NCBI RefSeq assembly: GCF_025698545.1
Contig: NC_068573.1
Span: 15,275,874 to 15,339,873, forward strand
Source: Gossypium raimondii
Taxonomy: Eukaryota > Streptophyta > Magnoliopsida > Malvales > Malvaceae
Reading direction: 5' to 3'
DNA: 64,000 nt
Shown here: one piece after another, positions 25,801 to 40,431 of the stretch
Position numbering within the stretch: position 1 is the stretch's first letter
Layout of the letters: each line of letters begins with the position of its first letter
Notes under the pieces: model-generated
Databases searched by the model: none
What the model was told of the DNA's origin: nothing
Seen by the model: only the letters and a program-made list of their open reading frames with translations
Program-made: the position numbers and the translations under genes

Positions 25801-28800
25801 CAAGCAAACTTAGCTGCAGAGTTTTGATGGGATTGGTGCATTCTCACGGTATGATCGCGTCAACTCATGCATAATCTATTCAGAATAAAGGCACCTTATC
25901 GCTTAATTGCCTCAATTTAAATGCAAATTCGACCAAATATCGTTTCAAATTATTTATTTCACAAAGCACGCAAATAACGAATGAGTTACACCACGCCGAG
26001 AAAATGCAACTAAAAAAACATCATATGAAATAAAATGGGAGGGTGCAACACGAGGACTTCCAAGAGGTCACCCATCCTAGTACTACTCTCGTCCAAGCAC
26101 GCTTAATCGAGCGATTCGATGGGATCCGGTGCATTAGTCTTTGGAATGATCGCTAAATCAACTCTTGCGCAATCTATTCATATAAAGGCGCCTCACATCG
26201 CACTTAGCCTCGTGTTTAAATGCAAATTTGGCCAAATATCGTTTCAAATTATTTATTTGTAAAACGCAAATAACGAATGAGTTACACCACGTCGAGAAAA
26301 TGCAACTAAAAATTTATATGAAATAAAATAGAAGGGTGCAACACGAGGACTTAGGAGGTCACCCATCCTAGTACTACTCGCCCAAGCACGCTTAAGCGAA
26401 GAGTTACGATGGGATCCGGTGCATTAGTCTTTGGTATGATCGCACCGTCAACTCTTGCGCAATCTATTCATATAAAGTGCTTTCATCAGCACTTGCGCCT
26501 CGAGTTTAAATGCAAATTCGACCATATATCGTTTCAAATTATTTATTTCACAAAACATAAATAACGAATGAGTTACACCACGTCGAGAAAATGCAACTAA
26601 AAAAAAGATTATATGAAATAAAATGGGAGGGGTGCAACACGAGGACTTCCCAAGAGGTCACCCACCCTAGTACTACTCTCGCCCAAGCACGCTTAAGCTG
26701 CGGAGTTACGATGGGATCGGTGTATTAGTCTTTGGTATGATCGCTTCAAATCAACTCTTGCGTAACCTATTCATATAAAGGTGCTTTTGTTATCGTACTT
26801 GAGCCTCAAATTTGAATACAAATTCGACAAAATATTGTTTCAATTTATTTATTTCACAAAACGCAAATAACGAATCAGTTACACCACGTCGAGAAACTGC
26901 AACTAAAAAAAACATTATATGAAATAAAATTGAAGGGGTGCAACACGAGGATTTCCAAGGAGGTCACCCATTCTAGTACTACTCTCGCCCAAGCACGCTT
27001 CACTGCGGAGTTACGATGGGATCCGGTTTTTAGTCTTTGGTATGATCGCATTCAAATCAACTCTTGCGCAATCTATTCATATAAAGGTCGCCCTTATCGC
27101 ACTTGCGCCTCAATTTATATGCAAATTAAATGAAATATCGCTTCAAATTATTTATTTCACAAAGCGAAAATAACGAATGAGTTACACCTCGTCGAGAAAA
27201 TGCAACTAAAAAAACATTATATGAAATAAAATGGGAGGGTGCAACACGAGGACTTCCGGAGGTCACCCATCCTAGTACTACTCTCACACGAGCACGCTTA
27301 ATGAAGAGTTACGATGGGATCCGGTGCATTAGTCTTTGGTATGATCGCATCCGTCAACTCTTGCATAATCTATTCATATAAGCGCCGACCCTTATCGCAC
27401 TTGCGCCTCAATTTAAATGCAAATTCACCAAATATCGTTCAAATTATTTATTTCACAAAAGGAAAATAACGAATGAGTCACACCACGTCGAGAAAATGCA
27501 ACTAAAAAAACATTATATGGAATAAAATGGGAGGGTGCAACACGAAGACTTCCGAGGAGGTCACCATGCTAGTACTACTCCCGCCAAGCAAGCTTAAGCT
27601 GCGAGTTACGATGGGATCCGATTGCATTAGTCTTTGGTATGATCGCATCAATCAACTCTTGCGCAATCTATTCATATAAAGGCGCCCTTATCGCACTTAG
27701 CCTCGAATTTAAATGCAAATTAGACCAAATATCGTTCAAATTATTTATTTCACAAAGGAAAAGAACGAATGAGTTACGGCGTCGAGAAAATGTAACTAAA
27801 AAAACATTATATGAAATAAAATGGGAGGGTGCAACATGAGAACTTCCTAGGAGGTCACCCATCCTAGTACTACTCTCGCCAAGCACGCTTAGCGGGGAGT
27901 TCGATGGGATCCAGGTGCATTAGTCTTTGGTATGATCGCACCCGATTAACACCGGCACAATCTATACATATAAAGGTCGCCCTTATCGCACTTGCGCCTC
28001 AATTTAAATGCAAATTAGACCAAATATCGTTTCAAATTATTTATTTCACTGGCGTAAATAACAAAAGAGTCACACCACGTCGAGAAAATGGAACTAAATA
28101 AAACAATATATGAAATAAAATGGGAGGGTGCAACACGAGGACTTCCTGGAGGTCACCCATCCTAGTACTACTCTCTCCCAAGCACGCTTAACTCTGAGTT
28201 ACGATGGGATCCGGTGCATAAGTCTTTGGTATGATCGCACCGTCAACTCTTGCCCCTCTATTCATATAAAGGCGCCCTTATCGCACTTGCGCCTCAATTT
28301 AAATACAAATTAGACCAAATATCGTTAAAATTATTTATTTCACAAAAGCGAAAATAACGAATGAGTTACACCACGTCGAGAAAATGCAACTAAATAAAAA
28401 CATTATATGAAATAAAATGGGAGGGGTGCAACACGAGGACTTCCCAGAGGTCATACCCATCCTAGTACTACTCTGCCCAAGCACGCTTAAATGCGGAGTT
28501 CGATGGGATCCGGTGCATTAGTCTTTGGAATGATCGCTTTTAATCAACTCTTGCATAATCTATTCATATAAAGGCTTCCCTTATCGCACTTGCGCCTAGA
28601 ATTTAAAGGCAAATTCAACCAAATATCGTTTCAAATTATTTATTTCACAAAACGAAAATAACGAATAGGTTACACCACGTCGAGAAAATGCAACTAAAAA
28701 ACATTATATGAAATAAAATGGGAGGGTGTAACACGAGGACTTCCCGGAGGTCACCTATCCTAGTACTACTCTCGCCAAGCGAAGCTTAAGCTGCGGAGTT

Positions 28801-31800
28801 ACGATGGGATCCGGTGCATTAATCTTTGGTATGATCGCACCGTCAACTCTTGCTTAATCTATTCATATAAAGGTGCCCTTATCGCACTTAGCCTCGAATT
28901 TAAATGCAAATTAGGACCAAATATCGTTTCAAATTATTTATTTCACAAAAGCGCAAATAACGAATGAGTTACACCACGCCGAGAAAATGCAACTAAAAAA
29001 ATTATATGAAATAAAATAGAAGGGTGCAACACGAGGACTTCCCAAGAGGTCACCCATCCTAGTACTACTCTCGCCAAGCACGTTAATGAAGAGTTACGAT
29101 GGGATCCGGTGCATTCTTTCTTTGGTATGATCGCACCGTCAACTCTTGCGCAATCTATTCATATAAAAGTCGCTTACAGCACTTAGCCTCGAGTTTAAAT
29201 GCAAATTGACAAAATATCGTTTCAAATTATTTATTTCACAAAGCGCAAATAACGAATGAGTTACACCACGTCGAAAGCGCAACTAAAAAAACATTATATG
29301 AAATAAAATAGGAGGGTGCAACACGAGGACTTCCCGGAGGTCACCATCCTAGTACTACTCTCGCCAAGCACGGTTAGCTGCGGAGTTACGATGGGATCCG
29401 GTTCATTAGTCTTTGGTATGATCGCACCCGTCAACTCTTGCGCAATCTATTCATATAAAGGTTGCCCTTATCGCACTTAGCCTCGAATTTAAATGCAAAT
29501 TCGACCAATTATCGTTCAAATTATTTATTTCACAAAAGCGAAAATAACGAATGAGTTACACCACGTCGAGAAAATGCAACTAAAAAAACATTATATGAAA
29601 TAAAATGGGAGGGTGCAACACGAGGACTTCCAGAGGTCACCCATCCTAGTACTACTCTCGCCCAAGCAAGCTTAGCTGCGAGTTACGATGCGATCCGATG
29701 CATTAGTCTTTGGTATGATCGCATCCGTCAACTCTTGCACAATCTATTCATATAAAGGCTGCCCCTTATCGCACTTGCGCCTCGAATTTTAATGCAAATT
29801 TGGCCAAATATCGTTTCAAATTATATATTTCACAAAACGCAAATAACGAATGAGTTACACCATGTCGAGAAAATGCAACTAAAAAAAAGATTATATGAAA
29901 TAAAATGGGAGGGGTGCAACACGAGGACTTCGAGAGCTCACCCATCTTAGTACTACTCTCCCAAGCAAACTTAAGCTGCGAGTTTTGATGGGATCCGGTG
30001 CATTAGTCTTTGATACGATCCGCACAAATCAACTCATGCATAATCTATTAGGATAAAGGCTGCAACTTATCGCAATTGCGCCTCGAATTTAAATGCAAAT
30101 TCGACCAAATATCGTTTCAAATTATTTATTTCACAAAACGCAAATAACGAATGAGTTACACCTCGTCGAGAAAATGCAACTAAAAAAAACATTATATGAA
30201 ATAAAATGGGAGGGGTGCAACACGAGGACTTCCCAAGAGGTCACCCATCCTAGTACTACTCTCGCCCAAGCACGCTTAAGCTGAGCGATTACGATGGGAT
30301 CCGGTGCATTAGTGCTGGAATGATCGCACCCGTCAACTCTTGCGCAATCTATTCATATAAACGCTGCCTCCTGTCGTACTTGCGCCTCGTGTTTAAATGC
30401 AAATTTGGCCAAATATCGTTTCAAATTATTTATTTCAGAAAACGCAAATAACGAATGAGTTACACCACGTCGAGAAAATGCAACTAAAAAAAATTATATG
30501 AAATAAAATAGAAGGGGTGCAACACGAGGACTTCCCAGGAGGTCACCCATCCTAGTACTACTCTCGCCCAAGCAAGCTTAAGCTGCGAGTTACGATGCGA
30601 TCCGGTGCATTAGTCTTGGTATGATCGCATCCGTCAACTCTTCTTAATCTATTCATATAAAGGTGCCCTTATCGCACTTGCGCCTCGAATTTTAATGCAA
30701 ATTCGGCCAAATATCGTTTCAAATTATATATTTCACAAAACTCAAATAACGAATGAGTTACACCATGTCGAGAAAATGCAACTAAAAAAAAGATTATATG
30801 AAATAAAATGGGAGGGGTGCAACACGAGGACTTCCCAGGAGGTCACCCATCTTAGTACTACTCTCGCCCAAGCAAACTTAACTGCAGAGTTTTGATGGGA
30901 TCCGGTGCATTAGTCTTTGGTATGATCGCTTTTGTCAACTCATGCATAATCTATTAGGATAAAGGTCGCACCTTATCATAATTGCCTCAAATTTAAATGC
31001 AAATTCGACCAAATATCGTTTCAAATTATTTATTTCACAAAAGCGCAAATAACGAATGAGTTACACCTCGTCGAGAAAATGCAACTAAAAAAAACATTAT
31101 ATGAAATAAAATGGGAGGGGTGCAACACGAGGACTTCCCAAGAGGTCACCCATCCTAGAACTACTCTCGCCAAGCATGCTTAAGCGAGCAGTTACGATGG
31201 GATCCGGTGCATTAGTCTTTGGAATGATCGGACCCGTCAACTCTTGCGTAATCTATTCATATAAAGGTCGCCTCACATCGCACTTAGCCTCGTGTTTAAA
31301 TGCAAATTTGGCCAAATATCGTTTCAAATTATTTATTTGTAAAGCATAAATAACGAATGAGTTACACCACGTCGAGAAAATGCAACTAAAAAAATTATAT
31401 GAAATAAAATAGAAGGGGTGCAACACGAGGACATCAGGAGGTCACCCATCCTAGTACTACTCTCGCCAAGCACGCTTAAGCGAAGAGTTCGATGGGATCG
31501 GTGCATTAGTTTGGTATGATCGCTTTTGTAAACTTTTTGCAATCTATTCATATAAAAGTCGCCTCATCGCACTTAGCCTCGAGTTTAAATGCAAATTGAC
31601 CATATATCGTTTCAAATTATTTATTTGACAAAGCGTAAATAACGAATGAGTTACACCACGTCGAGAAAATGCAACTAAAAAAAAGATTATATGAAATAAA
31701 ATGGGAGGGGTGCAACACGAGGACTTCCCAAGAGGTCACCCACCCTAGTACTACTCTCGCCAAGCACGCTTAACTGCGGAGTTACGATGGGATCCGGTGT

Positions 31801-32309
31801 ATTAGTCTTTGGTATGATCGCACAAATCAACTCTTGCGTAACCTATTCATATAAAGGCTGCCTGTTATCGTACTTGAGCCTCAAATTTGAATACAAATTC
31901 GACAAAATATCGTTTCAATTTATTTATTTCACAAAACGCAAATAACGAATGAGTTACACCACGTCGAGAAACTGCAACTAAAAAAAACATTATATGAAAT
32001 AAAATTGGAGGGGTGCAACACGAGGATTTCCAGAGGTCACCCATTCTAGTACTACTCTCGCCTAAGCACGCTTCCTGCGGAGTTACGATGGGATCCGGTG
32101 CATTAGTCTTTGGTATGATCGCACCAAATCAACTCTTGCATAATCTATTCATATAAAGGTGACCCTTATCGCGATTCGCCTCGAATTTAAATGCAAATTC
32201 GACCAAATATCGTTTCAAATTAGTTATTTCACAAAAGGAAAATAACGAATGAGTCACACCACGTCGAGAAAATGCAACTAAAAAAAACATTATATGAAAT
32301 AAAATGGGA

Positions 32310-32428
32310 GGGGTGCAACACGAAGACTTCCCAGGAGGTCACCCATGCTACTACTACTCCCGCCCAAGCAAGCTTAACTGCAGAGTTCTGATGGGATCCA
32401 GTGCATTAGTGCTGGTATGATCGCATCC
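32310..32428 (-). rRNA. 5S ribosomal RNA, full length
   Basis: This 119-nt copy has CACGAAGAC, CATGCTACTACTAC, CCCGCCC, CAAGCAAGC and GATCGCATCC variants. It is clean at the CTG sites that are altered in the neighbouring units on the left. Confidence 0.83.
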
Positions 32429-32917
32429 GTCAACTCTTGCGCAATCTATTCATATAAAGGCTGCCCCTTATCGCACTTGCGCCTCGAATTTAAATGCAAG
32501 TTCGACCAGATATCGTTTCAAATTATTTATTTCACAAAAGGAAAAGAACGAATGGGTTACACGACGTCGAGAAAATGCTACTAAAAAAAAACATTATATG
32601 AAATAAAATGGGAGGGGTGCAACATCAGAACTTCCTAGGAGGTCACCCATCCTAGTACTACTCTCGCCCAAGCACGCTTAACTAGGAGTTCTGATGGGAT
32701 CCGGTGCATTAGTCTTTGGTATGATCGCTTTTGTTAACACCAAAGACAATCTATACATATAAAGCTGCCCCTTATCGCACTTGCGCCTCGAATTTAAATG
32801 CAAATTAGACCAAATATCGTTTCAAATTATTTATTTCACAAAACGTAAATAACAAAAGAGTTACACCACGTCGAGAAAATGGAACTAAATAAAAACAATA
32901 TATAAAATAAAATGGGA

Positions 32918-33036
32918 GGGGTGCAACACGAGGACTTCCCAGGAGGTCACCCATCCTAGTACTACTCTCTCCCAAGCACGCTTAACTACAGAGTTCTGAT
33001 GGGATCCGGTGCATTAGTGCTGGTATGATCGCACCC
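32918..33036 (-). rRNA. 5S ribosomal RNA, full length
   Basis: This 119-nt copy matches the consensus except CTCTCTCCC for CTCTCGCCC and CTACAGAG for CTGCGGAG. The 3' flank has AACAATATATAAAATAAAATGGG. Confidence 0.86.
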
Positions 33037-33221
33037 GTCAACTCTTGCCCACTCTATTCATATAAAGGTTGCCCCTTATCGCACTTGCGCCTCGAATTTA
33101 AATACAAATTCGACCAAATATCATTTCAAATTATTTATTTCACAAAACGAAAATAACGAATGAGTTACACCACGTCAAGAAAATGAAACTAAATAAAAAC
33201 ATTATATGAAATAAAATGGGA

Positions 33222-33342
33222 GGGGTGCAACACGAGGACTTCCCAGGAGGTCATACCCATCCTAGTACTACTCTCGCCCAAGCACGCTTAAATGCGGAGT
33301 TCTGATGGGATCCGGTGCATTAGTGCTGGAATGATCGCACCC
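33222..33342 (-). rRNA. 5S rRNA with 2-nt insertion
   Basis: This copy is 121 nt because GGTCACCC reads GGTCATACCC. The same insertion is in the unit near 28,423, so it is inherited and marks a duplicated block. It also has AAATGCGGAG and CTGGAATG variants. Confidence 0.8.
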
Positions 33343-34996
33343 GTCAACTCTTGCGCAATCTATTCATATAAAGGCTTCCCTTTATCGCACTTGCGCCTAG
33401 AATTTAAATGCAAATTCGACCAAATATCGTTTCAAATTATTTATTTCACAAAACGAAAATAACGAATAAGTTACACCACGTCGAGAAAATGCAACTAAAA
33501 AAAAATTATATGAAATAAAATGGGAGGGGTGTAACACGAGGACTTCCCATGAGGTCACCCATCCTAGTACTACTCTCGCCCAAGCACGCTTAACTGCGGA
33601 GTTCTGATGGGATCCGGTGCATTAATCTTTGGTATGATCATGACCGTCAACTCTTGCGCAATCTATTCATATAAAGGTGCCCTTATCGCACTTGCGCCTC
33701 GAATTTAAATGCAAATTCGACCAAGTATCGTTTCAAATCATTTATTTAACAAAACGCAAATAACGAATGAGTTACACCACGTCGAGAAAATGCAACTAAA
33801 AAAACATTATATGAAATAAAATAGAAGGGGTGCAACACGAGGACTTCCCAAGAGGTCACCCATCCTAGTACTACTCTCGCCCAAGCACGGTTAGCGAAGA
33901 GTTCGATGGGATCCGGTGCATTCTTCTTTGGTATGATCGCTTTTGTCAACTCTTGCGCAATCTATTCATATAAAGGTCGCTTCATCGCACTTAGCCTCGA
34001 GTTTAAATGCAAATTCGACAAAATATCGTTTCAAGTTATTTATTTACAAAAGCATAAATAACGAATGAGTTACACCACGTCGAGCGCAACTAAAAAAACA
34101 TTATATGAAATAAAATAGGAGGGTGCAACACGAGGACTTCCCGGAGGTCACCCATCCAAGTACTACTCTCGCCAAGCACGGTTAGCTGCGGAGTTACGAT
34201 GGGATCCGGTTCATTAGTCTTGGTACCGTCAACTCTTGCGCAATCTATTCATATAAAGGTTGCCCTTATCGCACTTAGCCTCAATTTAAATGCAAATTAG
34301 ACCAATTATCGTTCAAATTATTTATTTCACAAAGCGAAAATAACGAATGAGTTACACCACGTCGAGAAAATGCAACTAAAAAAACATTATATGAAATAAA
34401 ATGGGAGGGTGCAACACGAGGACTTCCGGAGGTCACCCATCCTAGTACTACTCTCGCCCTAGCACGCTTAAGCGAGGAGTTCGATGGGATCCGGTGCATT
34501 AGTGTTGGTATGATCGCAAATCAACTCTTGCGCAATCTATTCATATAAAGGTGCCCTTATTGCACTTGCGCCTCAATTTAAATGCAAATTAGACCAAATA
34601 TCGTTTCAAATTATTTATTTCACAAAGCGAAAATAACGAATGAGTTGCACCACGTCGAGAAAATGCAACTAAAAAACATTATATGAAATAAAATGGGAGG
34701 GTGCAACACGAGGACTTTCAGAGGTCACCCATCCTAGTACTACTCTCGCCAAGCACGCTTAAGCGAAGAGTTACGATGGGATCCGGTGCATTAGTCTTTG
34801 GTATGATCGCACCCGTCAACTCTTGCGCAATCTATTCATATAAAGGTGCCCTTATCGCACTTGCGCCTCGAATTTAAATGCAAATTCGACCAAATATCGT
34901 TTCAAATTATTTATTTCACAAAACGAAAATAACGAATGAGTTACACCACGTCGAGAAAATGCAACTAAAAAAAACATTATATGAAATAAAATGGGA

Positions 34997-35115
34997 GGGG
35001 TGCAACACGCGGACTTCTCAGAAGGTCACCCATCCTAGTACTACTCTTCCCCAAGCACGCTTGACTGCAGAGTTCTGATGGGATCCGGTTCATTAGTGCT
35101 GGAATGATTGCACCC
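34997..35115 (-). rRNA. 5S ribosomal RNA (CACGCGGACTTCTCAGAAGG type)
   Basis: This 119-nt copy has a run of variants: CACGCGGACTTCTCAGAAGG, CTCTTCCCC, CTTGACTGCAG, GGTTCATTAG and GGAATGATTG. Its near twin is at 42,754, just right of the first LTR-type insert, 7,757 bp away. Confidence 0.82.
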
Positions 35116-35599
35116 GTCAACTGTTGTGCAATCTATTCATATAAAGGCTGCCCTTTATCGCACTTGCGCCTCGAATTTAAATGCAAATTCGTCCAAATAT
35201 CGTTTCAAATTATTTATTTCACAAAACGTAAATAACGAATGTGTTACACCACGTCGAGAAAATGCAAGCGAATAAAAATATTATATGAAATAAAATCGAG
35301 GGTGCAACACGAGGACTTCGAGAGGTCACCATCCTAGTACTACTCTCGCCCAAGCACGCTTAATTGCGGGGTTCTGATGGGATCCGGTTCATTAGTGCTG
35401 GAATGATCGCACCCGTCAACTGTTGCGCAATCTATTCATATAAAGATTGCCCTTTATCGCACTTGCGCCGCGAATTTAAATGCAAATTAGACCAAATATC
35501 GTTTCAAATTATTTATTTCACAAAACGTCAGTAACAAATGAGTTAGACCACGTCGAGAAAATTGAACTAAAGAAAAACATTATATGAAATAAAATGGGA

Positions 35600-35718
35600 G
35601 GGGTGCAACACGAGGACTTCCCAGGAGGTCACCCATCCTACTACTACTCTCTCCCAAGCACGCTTAACAGCAGAGTTCTGATGGGATCCGGTGCATTAGT
35701 GTTGGTATGATCGCACCC
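35600..35718 (-). rRNA. 5S ribosomal RNA, full length
   Basis: This 119-nt copy has CCTACTACTAC, CTCTCTCCC, AACAGCAGAG and GTGTTGG variants. Its twin lies at 43,361. Confidence 0.82.
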
Positions 35719-36206
35719 GTCAACTCTTGCGCACTCTATTCATATAAAGTTTGCCCCATATCGCACTTGCCCCTCGAATTTAAATGCAAATTCGACCAAA
35801 TATCGTTTCAAATTATTTATTTCACAAAACGAAAATAACTAATGAGTTATACCACGTCGAGAAAATGCAGCTAAAAAAAACATTATATGAAATAAAATGG
35901 AAGGGGTGCAACACAAGGACTTCCCAGGAGGTCACCAATCCTAGTACTACTCTCGCCCAAGCACGCTTAACTACGGAGTTTTGATCGGATCCGGTGCATT
36001 AGTCTTTGGTATGATCGCTTTCCGTCAACTCTTGCGCACTCTATTCATATAAAGTCGCCCTTATCGCACTTGCGCCTCGAATTTAAATGCAAATTCGACC
36101 ATATATCGTTTCAAAGTATTTATTTCACAAAACGTAAATAACAAATGAGTTACACCACGTAAAGAAAATTCAACTAAATAAAAACATTATATGAAATAAA
36201 ATGGGA

Positions 36207-36325
36207 AGGGTGCAACACGAGGACCTCCCAGGAGGTCACCCATCCTTGTACTACTCTCGCCCAAGCACGCTTAACTGCAGAGTTCTGATGGGATCATGTG
36301 CATTAGTGCTGGTATGATCGCACCC
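36207..36325 (-). rRNA. 5S ribosomal RNA, full length
   Basis: This 119-nt copy has GAAGGGTGC at the 3' end, GGACCTCCC, CATCCTTGTAC and GATCATGTGC variants. The last change removes the internal GGATCC. Copies of the same type occur near 43,967 and 44,271. Confidence 0.8.
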
Positions 36326-36509
36326 GTCAACTTTTGCGCACTCTATTCATATAAAGGCTGCCCCTTATCGCACTTGCGCCTCGAATTTAAATGCAAATTC
36401 GACCATATATCGTTTCAAAGTATTTATTTCACAAAACGAAAATAACGAATGAGTTACACCACGTCGAGAAAATGAAACTAAAAAAAACATTATATGAAAT
36501 AAAATGGGA

Positions 36510-36656
36510 GGGGTGCAACACGAGGACTTCTCAGAAGGTCTCCCATCCTAGTACTACTTCCCAAGAGGTCACCCATCCTAGTACTACTCCCGCCCAAGCA
36601 CGCTTAACTAAAGAGTTCTGATGGGATCCGGTGCATTAGCGCTGGTATGATCGCAA
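36510..36656 (-). pseudogene. 5S gene with 30-bp internal tandem duplication
   Basis: The block from about CCCAAGAGG to GTACTACT is present twice in tandem, which adds 30 bp inside the gene. The duplication lies in the 3' part of the rRNA around the C box. The 5' end of this copy has an altered spelling (GATCGCAAATC), so its exact end is uncertain. A cleaner twin is at 44,573. Confidence 0.85.
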
Positions 36657-37140
36657 ATCAATTCTTGCGCAATCTATTCATATAAAGGCTGCCCCCTGTC
36701 GCACTTGCGCCTCGAGTTTAAATGCAAATTCGGCCAAATATCGTTTCAAATTCTTTTTTTCACAAAATGCAAATAACGAATGAGTTACACCACGTCGAGA
36801 AAATGCAACTAAAAAAAAGATTATATGAAATAAAATGGGAGGGGTGCAACACGAGGACATCCCAGGAGGTCACCCATCCTAGTACTACTCTCGCACAAGC
36901 AGACTTAACTGCGGAGTTACGATGGGATCCGGTGCATTAGTCTTTGGTATGATCGCTTTGAAATCAACTCTTGCGCAACCTATTCATATAAAGGTCGGTC
37001 ATTAACGTATTTGAGCCTCAAATTTGAATATAAATTCGACCAAATATCGTTTCATTTATTTCACAAAATGCAAATAACGAATGTGTTACACTACGTCGAG
37101 AAAATGCGACTAAAAAAACATTATATGAAATAAAATGGGA

Positions 37141-37259
37141 GCGGTGCAACACGAGGACTTCCCAGGGGGTCACCCATCGTAGTACTACTCTCGCCTAAGC
37201 ACGCTTAACTGCGGAGTTCTGATGGGATCCAGTGCATTAGTGCTGGTATGATCGCACCC
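37141..37259 (-). rRNA. 5S ribosomal RNA, full length
   Basis: This 119-nt copy has GAGCGGTGC, CCCAGGGGG, CATCGTAGTAC, CGCCTAAGC and CCAGTGC variants. The twin near 45,207 has the same 3'-end changes but altered spellings in its 5' half. Confidence 0.83.
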
Positions 37260-39227
37260 GTCAACTCTTGCGCAACCTATTCATATAGTGGCTGCCTCTT
37301 ATCGCATTTGAGCTTCGAATTTGAATACAAATTCGAAAAAATATCGTTTCAAATTATTTTTTTCACAAAACGTAAATAACGAATGAGTTACACCACGTCG
37401 AGAAAATGCAACTAAAAAAAACATGATTTGAAATGAAATGGGAGTGGTGCAACACGAGGACTTCCCAAAAGGTCACCCATCCTAGTACTACTCTCGCCCA
37501 AGCACGCTTAACTACAGAGTTCTGATGGGATCCGGTGCCTTAGTGCTGGTATGATCGCACCGTCAACTCTTGCGCAATCTATTCATAAAAAGGCGCCTCC
37601 GTCGCACTTGCGCCTCGAGTTTAAATGCAAATTGACCAAATATCGTTTCAAATTCTTTATTTCACAAAACGCAAATAACGAATGAGTTACACCACGCAGA
37701 GAAAATACAACTAAAAAAACATTATATGAAATAAAATGGGAGGGTGCAACACGAGGACTTCCCAAGAGGTCACCCATCCTAATCTTGCTCTCGCCAAGCA
37801 CGCTTAAGCTGCGGAGTTACGATGGGATCCGGTGCATTAGTCTTTGGTATGATCGCACCATCAACTCTTGCGCAACCTATTCATATAAATGTTGCCTGAT
37901 ATATTACTTGAGCCTCAGATTTGAATACAAATTCGACAAAATATCGTTTCAAATTATTTATTTCACAAAGCGCAAATAAGGAATGAGTTACGACGCCGAG
38001 AAATGCAACTAAAAAACATTATATGAAATAAAATAGAAGGGGTGCAACACGAGGACTTCCTAAGAGGTCACCCATCCTAGTACTATTCTCGCCCAAGCAC
38101 GCTTAACTGAAGAGTTCTAATGGGATCCGGTGCATTAGTCTTTGGTATGATCGCACCGTCAACTCTTGCGCAATCTATTCATATAAAGGCGCCCTTATCG
38201 CACTTGCGCCTCGAATTTAAATGCAAATTAGACCAAATATCGTTCAAATTATTTATTTCACAAAACGCAAATAACGAATGAGTTACAGCGCCGAGAAAAT
38301 GCAACTAAAAAACATTATATGAAATAAAATGGGAGGGTGCAACACGAGGACTTCCTAGAGGTCACCCATCCTAGTACTACTCTCGCCAAGCACGCTTAGC
38401 GAAGAGTTACGATGGGATCCGGTGTATTAGTCTTTGGTATGATCGCACCCGTCAACTCTTGCGCAATCTATTCATATAAAGGTTGCCCCCTGTCGCACTT
38501 GTGCCTCGAGTTTAAATGCAAATTCGGCCAAATATCGTTTCAAATTATTTATTTCACAAAACGCAAATAACGAATGAGTTACGGCGCCGAGAAATGCAAC
38601 TAAAAAACATTATATGAAATAAAATAGAAGGGTGCAACACGAGGACTTCCTAAGAGGTCACCCATCCTAGTACTATTCTCGCCAAGCACGCTTAAGCGAA
38701 GAGTTACGATGGGATCCGGTGCATTAGTCTTTGGTATGATCGCACCGTCAACTCTTGCGCAATCTATTGATATAAAGGTGCCCCGTCGCACTTAGCCTCG
38801 AGTTTAAATGCAAATTCGGCCAAATATCGTTTCAAATTATTTATTTCACAAAACACAAAAAGCGAATGAGTTACACCACGTCGAGAAAATGCAACTAAAA
38901 AAACATTATATGAAATAAAATGGGAGGGTGCAACACGAGGACTTCAAGAGGTCACCCATCCTAGTACTACTCTCGCCAAGCACGCTTAAGCGAAGAGTTC
39001 GATGGGATCCGGTGTATTAGTCTTTGGTATGATCGCTTTTGCAAATCAACTCTTGCGCAATCTATTCATATAAAGGTTGCCCCCTGTCGCACTTGTGCCT
39101 CGAGTTTAAATGCAAATTCGGCCAAATATCGTTTCAAATTATTTATTTCACAAAACGCAAATAACGAATGAGTTACACGACGTCGAGAAATGCAACTAAA
39201 AAAAACATTATATGAAATAAAATAGAA

Positions 39228-39346
39228 GGGGTGCAACACGAGGACTTCCCAAGAGGTCACCCATCCTAGTACTATTCTCGCCCAAGCACGCTTAACTGAA
39301 GAGTTCTGATGGGATCCGGTGCATTAGTGCTGGTATGATCGCACCC
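39228..39346 (-). rRNA. 5S ribosomal RNA (ATAGAAGGGG flank type)
   Basis: This 119-nt copy has CTACTATTCTCG and CTGAAGAG variants and an AAAATAGAAGGGG flank. This type recurs many times from 38,039 to 57,000, including 51,445 and 52,043. Confidence 0.82.
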
Positions 39347-39530
39347 GTCAACTCTTGCGCAATCTATTGATATAAAGGCTGCCCCCTGTCGCACTTGCGC
39401 CTCGAGTTTAAATGCAAATTCGGCCAAATATCGTTTCAAATTATTTATTTCACAAAACGCAAATAACGAATGAGTTACACCACGTCGAGAAAATGCAACT
39501 AAAAAAAGGATTATATGAAATAAAATGGGA

Positions 39531-39649
39531 GGGGTGCAACACGAGGACTTCCCAAGAGGTCACCCATCTTGGTACTACTCTCGCCCAAGCACGCTTAACT
39601 GCGGAGTTCTGATGGGATCCGGTCCATTAGTGCCGGTATGATCGCACCC
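39531..39649 (-). rRNA. 5S ribosomal RNA (CATCTTGGTAC type)
   Basis: This 119-nt copy has CATCTTGGTAC for CATCCTAGTAC and GGTCCATTAGTGCC. Twins are near 47,010 and at 52,346, at offsets that match the insert duplications. Confidence 0.83.
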
Positions 39650-40431
39650 GTCAACTCTTGCGTAACCTATTCATATAAAGGCTTCCTGTTATCGTACTTG
39701 AGCCTCAAATTTGAATACAAATTCGACAAAATATCGTTTCAAATTATTTATTTCACAAAACGCAAATAACGAATGAGTTACACGACGTTGAGAAAATGCA
39801 ATTAAAAAAAAAACATTATATGAAATAAAATGGAAGGGGTGCAACACGAGGACTTCGCAAGAGGTCACCCATCCTAGTACTACTCTCGCCCAAGCACGCT
39901 TAACTGAAGAGTTCTGATGGGATCCGGTGCATTAGTCTTTGGTATGATCGCATTAAATCAACTCTTGCGCAATGTATTGATATAAAGGCGCCTCATCGCA
40001 CTTGCGCCTCGAGTTTAAATGCAAATTCGCCAAATATCGTTTCAAATTATTTATTTCACAAAACGCAAAAAGCGAATGAGTTACACCACGTCGAGAAAAT
40101 GCAACTAAAAAGATTATATGAAATAAAATGGGAGGGTGCACCACGAGGACTTCCCAAGAGGTCACCCATCCTAGTACTACTCTCGCCCAAGCACGCTTAA
40201 TCTGCGGAGTTACGATGGGATCCGGTGCATTAATCTTTGGTATGATCACACCGTCAACTCTTGCGCAATCTATTCATATAAAGGGCGCCCTTATCGCACT
40301 TTGCCTCGAATTTAAATGCAAATTAGACCAAATATCGTTTCAAATTATTTATTTCACAAAACGCAAATAACGAATGAGTTACGACGTCGAGAAAATGCAA
40401 CTAAAAAAACATTATATGAAATAAAATGGGA

